This document shows positions 17,207 through 23,128 of a stretch of 64,000 bases of DNA, one piece after another. A program made the translations under genes and the position numbers. The stretch's first letter is position 1. Each line of letters begins with the position of its first letter. The DNA comes from Microbacterium faecale. Lineage in GTDB: Bacteria; Actinomycetota; Actinomycetes; Actinomycetales; Microbacteriaceae. A model generated the notes under the pieces. It was not told the origin of the DNA and made no database searches. It saw nothing but the letters and a program-made list of their open reading frames with translations. Location: positions 2,056,166 through 2,120,165 of the forward strand of contig NZ_BMHO01000001.1 of the NCBI RefSeq assembly GCF_014640975.1, read 5' to 3'.

Positions 17207-17814
17207 TGCTCGCCACCATCGGTTCAGCGATCGGCCTGTTCTCGGCAACCAACATCGACGACATTGTCGTGCTCACCGTGCTGTTCCTCGCTTCCAGTCG
17301 AGGGAAGCCCCGGCCGTGGCAGATCGTCGCGGGCCAGTATCTCGGGTTCATCACCCTCGTCGTGATCAGCGTGATCGCCGCTCTCGGTCTCACCATCGTT
17401 CCGGACGAATGGGTCGGTTTCCTGGGTCTGATCCCGCTCGGCATCGGGATCTGGACGCTCATTCGCGGCCTGCGCCGTAACGGCGATGACGATGATGACG
17501 ACTCCAAGATCACTGCGGTCGGACTATGGGGCGTCGCAGGGATCACGATCGCCAACGGGGCCGACAACATCTCCCTCTACACGCCGATCTTCCGCACCAG
17601 TGCCCCCAGCGACGTCGCGATCATGATCGTCGTGTTCCTGATCCTCGTCGCAGTCTGGTGCGCGGCCGGCCGGCTGATCGGCACCAACAAGGCTGTTACC
17701 GAGGGGCTGGAGCGCGTCGAGCACTGGCTCGTACCGGCCGTGTTCATCGGCCTGGGCCTGTTCATCCTGATCGAATCTGGGGTCATCGTCCGTCTGATCG
17801 AGGTGCTCGCATGA
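17206..17814 (+). CDS. cadD: CadD-family cadmium resistance transporter
   Basis: A 202-residue membrane protein with about five to six helices and the CadD hallmark near the N-terminus, FSATNIDDIVVLTVLFL (about 12-28), plus IANGADNISLYTPIF in the middle. An acidic loop (GDDDDDDSK, about 92-100) lies between helices. CadD proteins confer cadmium resistance by export. It overlaps the ATPase by one base (TGATG) and lspA by four (ATGA), so all are one transcript. Confidence 0.9.
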   Translation: MLATIGSAIGLFSATNIDDIVVLTVLFLASSRGKPRPWQIVAGQYLGFITLVVISVIAALGLTIVPDEWVGFLGLIPLGIGIWTLIRGLRRNGDDDDDDSKITAVGLWGVAGITIANGADNISLYTPIFRTSAPSDVAIMIVVFLILVAVWCAAGRLIGTNKAVTEGLERVEHWLVPAVFIGLGLFILIESGVIVRLIEVLA

Positions 17815-18344
17815 CCTCCTCCCAGGCAGAGGCTCATCCGCCCGCTGCGCGCAAACTATCGTCGACCCGGCGGCGGCAGCTCACTGGTGGAGCGCTCTTG
17901 ATCGCCGTGGTCGTCGTGCTGATCGATCAGGGAACCAAGGTGTGGGCCGAAGCGACCCTCACCGAGCGCGAGCGCATCCCGCTGATCGGTGACATGCTGG
18001 GTTTGCAGCTCGCCTATAACCCCGGAGCGGCATTCTCCTTCGGGGAAGGCTTCACCTGGGTGTTCGCGCTGCTCGCTGTCGCCGCCACGGTCACAGCGAT
18101 CGTGTTCGCGTTCCGAGTGCAACGCGTGGGATGGGCGATCGTCATCGGCGCGCTCGGCGGCGCTGCCGCCTCACACGCAGGCGACCGCCTTTTCCGCGAC
18201 CCCGGATTCGCCCGGGGCCACGTCGTAGACTTCCTCGCCTACGGAAACTGGTTCATCGGCAACATCGCCGACATCGTAATCTTCGCCGCAGCGATCACCG
18301 GAGCAGTTTTCATGATCCGCACCGGGGATGAGAGCACCGAGTGA
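17811..18344 (+). CDS. lspA: Signal peptidase II (LspA) of the metal-resistance operon
   Basis: A 177-residue prolipoprotein signal peptidase. Four TM helices carry the family motifs: LIDQGTK (38-44), LAYNPGAAFS (67-76), GDR (124-126) and GHVVDF plus NIADI with the catalytic aspartates at 140 and 154. The usual GGAxGNxxDR is altered to GGAAASHAGDR. LspA removes lipoprotein signal peptides in the membrane. A second lspA within cadmium operons is known from other mobile elements; here it may process the two lipoproteins of the Cu half. The start overlaps cadD by 4 bp. Confidence 0.92.
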   Translation: MTSSQAEAHPPAARKLSSTRRRQLTGGALLIAVVVVLIDQGTKVWAEATLTERERIPLIGDMLGLQLAYNPGAAFSFGEGFTWVFALLAVAATVTAIVFAFRVQRVGWAIVIGALGGAAASHAGDRLFRDPGFARGHVVDFLAYGNWFIGNIADIVIFAAAITGAVFMIRTGDESTE

Positions 18345-18635
18345 GATCCGTTCTGCTGTGGTGGGGGTTGGCATCCCGGCCAGCCCAGCAGGGGTGCTGT
18401 AAATACGGCAGGCGAGGTCATTGCTTCGCCCCGACCCCGGAAAGAGATCGTTGCCATCCAGGGTGATCGTGGGGGAGCCCGCGAACGAGGCTGCGCCCGC
18501 GTCCTCCTCCGTCCGGATGAGTCGGTAGTGAACCTCCGATTCGTCGTGGCCTGTTTCTCGTAGCGCCTCAGAAGCACGACGGCCAGCCTCAACCCAGCTG
18601 GGGCAACCGGCGATATAAAGCAGCTCAATGTCCAC
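18171..18635 (-). CDS. Thioredoxin-fold protein of the alkylmercury-lyase-like type
   Basis: The minus-strand frame encodes 154 residues. The first 100 or so (MDIELLYIAGCPSW, then FAGSPTITLDGNDLF and LACRIYSTPAGLAGMPT) match small thioredoxin-like proteins found beside mercury and metal resistance genes, with a single Cys11 instead of CxxC. The family normally ends soon after the GLAG-P segment. Here the frame runs on for about 58 codons over the end of lspA on the opposite strand, with no family resemblance, which suggests that the natural 3' end was lost at a junction. Confidence 0.6.
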   Translation of the reverse strand: MDIELLYIAGCPSWVEAGRRASEALRETGHDESEVHYRLIRTEEDAGAASFAGSPTITLDGNDLFPGSGRSNDLACRIYSTPAGLAGMPTPTTAERISLGALIPGADHENCSGDRCGEDYDVGDVADEPVSVGEEVYDVAPGESGVAEKAVACV

Positions 18636-18683
18636 GACTCAATCATCCTCGACTTCGCTGTTGATGTCGTGCCCGGGCTACCA

Positions 18684-18703
18684 CCGAAAACGATCGTTTT
18701 CGG
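18684..18703. repeat. Perfect 20-bp palindrome at the Cd/Cu boundary
   Basis: The sequence is CCGAAAACGATCGTTTTCGG. It matches the palindromes at the two island ends (two or three differences on the left, one on the right) but has no flanking arm. It lies between the convergent-facing Cd half and the Cu half. Confidence 0.85.
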
Positions 18704-18752
18704 CAGGCTCTCGGAGCACAAGCCATGATCGACCGATTATCGCTAGCAATCG

Positions 18753-19349
18753 TCATCCGTCGTCCGAGCACTGGCGGTCGGCGACCCGTTCGAAGTCTGG
18801 AACGGGTCGGTCTTGCGCGTCCTCGGCCGTCAGCGCGAGTCCGTTGCTTTCGATGTCGGCGATGAGCCAGTCCATTTCGAGGATCTCCCGGCGCTGCGCT
18901 TCACTGATTTCAACCGCAAGTTCGCAGACGCGGACATCCTGCAGCTGTGCTCGCTCGGATCGGGTGATCGCGAGCGAGTGATGCGGAATCATTGCGCGCA
19001 TGTACGCGGTGTCGTCGACGGTGATCTGGCTGCGGTCGAGGGCGATGCCTCCTCCGAGGAGGAGAACGCTGACGATGATGACCGCAATGTTCGCTTTCCT
19101 GTGCTTGTACATGTTGAGCATCCAGGCCAGCATGACCAGCCCCATGGCGCCGCCCATAGTGAGCGCCATGAAGACGCGGCTTTCGCTGAAGCGTATGTGC
19201 CCCCATTCCCACACTCCAGCGAACATCGTCCAATACATCACGACCATGCCGGTGAGAATCATCGCCGCGAATCGCAAGTACATCGTCAGCGATCCGTGCT
19301 TTTTCGCCCCTGCTTGTCGTTCATTTGTTTCGTGCGCGTCCTTCGACAT
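18753..19349 (-). CDS. DUF305-containing membrane protein
   Basis: A 198-residue protein with three to four N-terminal TM helices (about residues 20-100) and a C-terminal DUF305-like segment, AYMRAMIPHHSLAITRSERA, whose His pair is the family's putative metal site. DUF305 proteins accompany copper-resistance genes. GAGG lies 5 bases before the ATG at 19349, which is preferred over a GTG nine bases upstream. It is the last minus-strand gene of the Cu half. Confidence 0.8.
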   Translation of the reverse strand: MSKDAHETNERQAGAKKHGSLTMYLRFAAMILTGMVVMYWTMFAGVWEWGHIRFSESRVFMALTMGGAMGLVMLAWMLNMYKHRKANIAVIIVSVLLLGGGIALDRSQITVDDTAYMRAMIPHHSLAITRSERAQLQDVRVCELAVEISEAQRREILEMDWLIADIESNGLALTAEDAQDRPVPDFERVADRQCSDDG

Positions 19350-19503
19350 ATTCCTCACCTGTCGTCTCGGTTCGTTGCGCGGTAGCGCGATTGATGACGA
19401 CGTGTGGGTAAGAGCGCTCGCTAGTCTGCTTCGGCCTGGTCAACGGTCATCACTGGATTGATGCGGGTAGCGAAGAACTGCACGACGCCGTCGAGGTGGC
19501 TAT

Positions 19504-19905
19504 TCAGAGGGTTGCGAGGAGCGCGGCGCAGGCACCTTCGCATCGCCGGCAGGCCGCAGCACACACCGTGCAGTGTTCGTGCATCGTGTGCTTCTCGCAC
19601 TCGTCGGCGCAGCTCGCGCATGCCGTGCGGCACGCTTCGAGGGTTGCGCGGGTGAGGTTGGCGTCGTACCCGGTGTGCCTGGACAGGATGCGTCCGGTGG
19701 TTTCGCAGAGGTCGGCGCAGTCCAGGTTCGTGCGGATGCACTTCGTCAGCTCGGCAACCATTTCCTCGCTCAGGCACGCGTCGGCGCATGCGGTGCATGA
19801 TTGCGCGCACTCAACGCACGCCTCGATACACTCCACCAGCGCCTTCCGGTCAGCCGGGCCAAGGTTCTTCGGGTAGGTGCGGAGCATTTCCGCCGCGACA
19901 GTCAT
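19504..19905 (-). CDS. Four-helix-bundle copper-binding (Csp-type) protein
   Basis: A 133-residue protein with 18 cysteines arranged along predicted helices (CIEACVECAQSCTACADAC; CRTACASCADEC; CTVCAAACRRCEGAC), the pattern of copper storage proteins that line a four-helix core with thiolates and hold many Cu(I) ions. There is no signal peptide, so it is cytosolic. A GAGGAG site precedes the ATG at 19905. A CsoR-like operator about 70 bp upstream suggests copper induction. Confidence 0.9.
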   Translation of the reverse strand: MTVAAEMLRTYPKNLGPADRKALVECIEACVECAQSCTACADACLSEEMVAELTKCIRTNLDCADLCETTGRILSRHTGYDANLTRATLEACRTACASCADECEKHTMHEHCTVCAAACRRCEGACAALLATL

Positions 19906-19972
19906 AGTGGCTCCTCTCGTCATTGTGGAGTCTTAAACTACGACCGCACCTCGCTCCCGAGGACCCCGTTGA

Positions 19973-19989
19973 ATACCCCGGGAGGGCAT
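19973..19989. promoter_or_regulatory. CsoR-like operator upstream of the copper-storage gene
   Basis: ATACCCCGGGAGGGCAT is an imperfect version of the operator at 22725 (ATACCCCC A GGGGGTAT). It lies 68 bp before the Csp start codon. Confidence 0.5.
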
Positions 19990-20038
19990 GGTAGTTCAGC
20001 GGCAGATCATCGTCGCAGCGATTACTGTGCGGTGACGA

Positions 20039-20353
20039 CTATTCCGTTTCTGCAGCGTGATTGGGTGGAGTTCGAAGGATCAGAGCCAGGGCGGCAATGA
20101 CCATGATTACGGCGATGTCAAAGCTGGCGATCGTGTACGTCCACCAAGCGACGTCGGTCGATTGGGCATCACTGATCAGATGCGCGAGCGCGAGGGCTGG
20201 ACCGCAGATCAAGAGCATATATCCAAGACGCACGAGCCTTCGATGCGTCCGCTCCGCGGGGCTGCGAGGCGAAGGCGCGCCGGGTGAGGACGAGTGCACG
20301 GCCGTCAGATGGTGCAGCGGGTCGAAGGGGGATCTGGAGCCGGTGGGGGTCAT
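20039..20353 (-). CDS. Small two-helix membrane protein of the copper module
   Basis: A 104-residue protein. A polar N-terminal half is followed by two TM helices (LGYMLLICGPALALAHLI and FDIAVIMVIAALALIL). I do not recognise the family. Its ATG overlaps the stop of the 37-codon gene upstream (TGATG), so the two are made together. It may form a small membrane complex with that peptide. Confidence 0.6.
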   Translation of the reverse strand: MTPTGSRSPFDPLHHLTAVHSSSPGAPSPRSPAERTHRRLVRLGYMLLICGPALALAHLISDAQSTDVAWWTYTIASFDIAVIMVIAALALILRTPPNHAAETE

Positions 20354-20466
20354 CAGAAGATCGCTCCAATGGCGAGAAAACTAGCAGCGGCGAGGAGGGC
20401 AACGGCGATCGTCGCCACGATGACGAATAACACGAGGTTCCGAAAGGGGTTCTTGGGCGCTTTCAT
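20353..20466 (-). CDS. 37-residue single-pass membrane peptide
   Basis: The minus strand reads MKAPKNPFRN, then a 22-residue hydrophobic helix (LVLFVIVATIAVALLAAASF), then LAIGAIF and a TGA. Three signs support it as real: a positively charged N-terminus followed by a clean TM helix, its place 34 bp after the BNR-like lipoprotein gene on the same strand, and a stop that overlaps the next start as TGATG. The family is unknown. Confidence 0.6.
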   Translation of the reverse strand: MKAPKNPFRNLVLFVIVATIAVALLAAASFLAIGAIF

Positions 20467-20499
20467 GAGAATCCTTGGGCACGGGTCTTTGCGCCCGCG

Positions 20500-21339
20500 T
20501 TATTGGGCGGGACTCAGCACAGTGGTGCTGTCCGGTGAGACTTCAACGATGCCCCGGTCATCGACGAGGATGACGCGGTCGTCGATGACAGTGAGGGCTT
20601 GAACGGCGCCTTGGAGCGATTCGAGCTGATGCCAGGTTCCATTTTCATCCTCTGTCCACAGGACGCCATCGGTGCCGGCGCCGAGAAGAGTGCCATCGGT
20701 GCGAGCCTCCAGCGCGTAGAGCACAGGTGTTCCGTCGACTGGAGTGAATGTGTTACCGCCGTCGCTGCTGAAAAGAACGCCTTCTTCGGCTGCAGCGTAC
20801 AAACCGGATTCGGTGACCGCGAGATCAGCGGCGCTGAGGGATGCACGCTCCGTCCAGTTGTTTCCCTCGTCTGTGCTGGTGAGCAGGTTCACTTGGCTAG
20901 AGGGGATGCCGTAGAGGGTGCCGTCCGGGGCCGCGGTGAGGATGTGGAAGTCGGTGGTTCCGTTGAGAGCAATAGGCGACCAAGTGTCCCCGTAGTCGTC
21001 GCTGCGGATGATGCCGAGGTTGGGCGATCCGAGTTCGGCCGGGGTCTTTTCGCCGGGATGCCCGGAGGCGAACAGCGCGTCTCCCGAGACCGTGAATCCC
21101 ATGGCGTCGAAGGCGTGACCGCCGATCGGGCCGGAGATATCCCCATCGGGTGTGAGAGTGAAGATTCCGTTGTGCGTGGCCACCAGCAGATCATCGCCCC
21201 GGGGATCTTCAGCGATGCCGTGGATGTGGTCGATGCGGGGAGCTGAGTCCGGGTTGCCGAGCGGTGTCGCGGTGCATCCGGTGGCGACAGCCGCCAGGAC
21301 GGTCACGGTGACGGTTGCGAGAAGGAGTGAGCGTTTCAT
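20500..21339 (-). CDS. F510_1955-type BNR/beta-propeller lipoprotein
   Basis: A 279-residue lipoprotein with signal peptide and lipobox VATGC. The rest is a series of beta-propeller blades of BNR/sialidase-like type (IDHIHGIAEDPRGDDLLVAT; IIRSDDYGDTWSPI; LLTSTDEGNNWTERA; LFSSDGGNTFTPV). This pattern is that of the F510_1955 family, often annotated glycosylhydrolase, which recurs beside DUF305 and copper genes. A sialidase activity is doubtful. ATG 21339 is used, with GGAAACC before it; an upstream frame extension is not signal-like. It begins a minus-strand operon with the two small membrane genes. Confidence 0.82.
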   Translation of the reverse strand: MKRSLLLATVTVTVLAAVATGCTATPLGNPDSAPRIDHIHGIAEDPRGDDLLVATHNGIFTLTPDGDISGPIGGHAFDAMGFTVSGDALFASGHPGEKTPAELGSPNLGIIRSDDYGDTWSPIALNGTTDFHILTAAPDGTLYGIPSSQVNLLTSTDEGNNWTERASLSAADLAVTESGLYAAAEEGVLFSSDGGNTFTPVDGTPVLYALEARTDGTLLGAGTDGVLWTEDENGTWHQLESLQGAVQALTVIDDRVILVDDRGIVEVSPDSTTVLSPAQ

Positions 21340-21483
21340 GATGGTTTCCGTTAGTGGCCTCAAGCGGGCCTGGCTTCACGACGCGCAGCAAGAGCACGTC
21401 GACGTCTGACTGCTGCCGCAATGGGGCAGCACGGATGACAGGTCCGGGCGGGACGATCGGATACCGGCTCGCCCGGAGGATTC

Positions 21484-22092
21484 CTACAGCTGGCCGAGGA
21501 GTTCCTGCATCGTGGCGATCTCCGCCGTCTGGTCGTCGATCACCTGTTGCGCGAGCTCGAGGACGTCCGGGTTCTGCGCATCATCAAGCGCCGTCTGCGC
21601 CATGTCGACGGCGCCTTCGTGGTGCACGATCATCTGCTCCAGGAACAGGCTGTTCGCCTCGACAGCATCCGCGCTCTCCAACATGGTCATGTCCTCTTCG
21701 GACATCATGCTGTCGTCACCGCCCATCGAACCGTGATCCATGCCTCCCATGGAGTCGGGGTCGTACTCCACACCCCAGTCTTCGAGCCATCCAAGCATCT
21801 TGTCGATCTCGGGGCCCTGCGCCGCCTTGATCTGCTCGGCAAGTTCCACCACGCGTGCGTCGGCACCGTCTTTAGCGAGCAGCATGTCGGCCATCTCGAT
21901 CGCCTGCTCGTGATGAGGGATCATCATCGTGACGAACATCTCGTCAGCCTCGTTCGCTGCCGAAGTCGACGACGACTGAGACGGGGAGGTGGATTCGCTG
22001 GACGGTGCCGTGCTGTTGTCAGCGCAGCCGGTGAGAACCAGCGCAAGGGTCAGTACACCCGTACTGACAGCAACGGGAATCTTCTTATTCAT
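21484..22092 (-). CDS. DUF305 lipoprotein
   Basis: A 202-residue lipoprotein (lipobox VLTGC, then a Ser/Thr-rich linker) with a DUF305 domain holding both conserved histidine pairs, MFVTMMIPHHEQAIEMADML and LFLEQMIVHHEGAVDMAQTA. A Met/Asp-rich loop (SMGGMDHGSMGGDDSMM) between them could bind Cu(I). DUF305 proteins are extracytoplasmic and copper-linked. The ATG at 22092 follows a GGAACAACC segment. Processing would need LspA, which the same island supplies. Confidence 0.9.
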   Translation of the reverse strand: MNKKIPVAVSTGVLTLALVLTGCADNSTAPSSESTSPSQSSSTSAANEADEMFVTMMIPHHEQAIEMADMLLAKDGADARVVELAEQIKAAQGPEIDKMLGWLEDWGVEYDPDSMGGMDHGSMGGDDSMMSEEDMTMLESADAVEANSLFLEQMIVHHEGAVDMAQTALDDAQNPDVLELAQQVIDDQTAEIATMQELLGQL

Positions 22093-22183
22093 GGTTGTTC
22101 CTTCGATACGTCGTGTGAGGGTTCGCAAATGATGGCGCCAGACGGCGCCAGGAATCCGACCCATCAGGGTCGGCGGCGACTAC

Positions 22184-22627
22184 TCAGGTGCGACTTATCG
22201 AAAGGAACGTCAGCGAGGGTGCCCGGGGAAGGATCCCGATCGCTTCCCACCTCACCAGGCTTACAGCACGGTGAAGGGGCAGCCCGTGACGCTGAATCAA
22301 TATCGGAGGGAGGAGGAGAAGCAGACCGGCAAGCAACGCCAGCACGCACGCAGTCAGCATCTCGTTGTGACCCTGACCATGTCCGGTGCTCACATGACAC
22401 GCACCCTCACATGCGGTGGACTCGCTCGCGACGGTTGACGCCGCTGCGGTGGCGTGCTCCTCCCCAGCTGCGGAGTGGGTGAGTCCGACGGATCCGTGTC
22501 CCGCAGGTTCGGAGGTGAAGGTGTGCATCGCCAGCAAGCCGACGATAACCATCAGCGTGGCCCCGCCGAGCATCAACAACGCGCGCAACGACAACTGCGG
22601 ACGTGCGCCACGAACTGCGACGTGCAT
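22184..22627 (-). CDS. DUF6153-like membrane protein
   Basis: A 147-residue membrane protein. It has an N-terminal helix (ALLMLGGATLMVIVGLLAMHTF), a His/Cys-containing external loop (CEGACHVSTGHGQGH), and a second helix (EMLTACVLALLAGLLLLLPP) with a basic C-terminal tail. The layout fits small actinobacterial proteins (DUF6153) seen with copper genes. The loop histidines and cysteines suggest metal contact. It is divergent from the YHS-copB-csoR operon, and the CsoR operator lies between. Confidence 0.65.
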   Translation of the reverse strand: MHVAVRGARPQLSLRALLMLGGATLMVIVGLLAMHTFTSEPAGHGSVGLTHSAAGEEHATAAASTVASESTACEGACHVSTGHGQGHNEMLTACVLALLAGLLLLLPPILIQRHGLPLHRAVSLVRWEAIGILPRAPSLTFLSISRT

Positions 22628-22724
22628 GCTCGGCCTCCTCCATTCCGTCCAGGATGCTAACACCACGATCTATGCGGCCGCCCGCCCTGATCCTTCAGCG
22701 CCGCCATGTACATCCTAGTGCGGA

Positions 22725-22741
22725 ATACCCCCAGGGGGTAT
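22725..22741. promoter_or_regulatory. csoR box: CsoR operator between divergent copper genes
   Basis: ATACCCCC and GGGGGTAT form a perfect inverted repeat around a central A, the known form of CsoR-family binding sites. It sits 98 bp before the DUF6153 start on one side and 56 bp before the YHS start on the other, so it can control both directions. Confidence 0.8.
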
Positions 22742-22796
22742 ATCGTTAGGCACACCGACGCCGCACTCCGGTGTTTGAGAGAAAGAGGAACAAAAC

Positions 22797-23057
22797 ATGT
22801 CAGACTCCACTGGATCCTGCTGCAGCCGCAACAGCCACGGTTCCGTCGACGCCGAAGGACGCAAGGATCTCCTCACCCCGCCCGCGGAGGATCTCGCCGA
22901 ATGTCCTGTGATGGTAGGCAGCACCGTCATCAAGGCGGATGCAGAAGCTGCCGGCTTGTACCGCGATTACGACGGCACCCGGTACTACTTCTGCTGCGCC
23001 GGATGCGGGCCCGCGTTCGACGCCGACCCGGCTAAGTACGCCACCGCTGCTGCCTGA
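22797..23057 (+). CDS. YHS-domain metal-binding protein
   Basis: An 86-residue protein. An N-terminal CCSR pair is followed by a YHS-type domain: AECPVMVGSTV and RYYFCCAGCGPAFDADPAKY. YHS domains in copper operons bind Cu(I) through such cysteines and hand it to the P-type ATPase, which here is encoded 71 bp downstream. GAAAGAGG precedes the ATG. Expression should be copper-inducible through the adjacent CsoR operator. Confidence 0.85.
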   Translation: MSDSTGSCCSRNSHGSVDAEGRKDLLTPPAEDLAECPVMVGSTVIKADAEAAGLYRDYDGTRYYFCCAGCGPAFDADPAKYATAAA

Positions 23058-23128
23058 CACTGTTTCACGGTGCGGGGCACGCCACACAAGTCAGCCCCAC
23101 GGTTCTCAATTCCGAGGAGGATAGGCCC

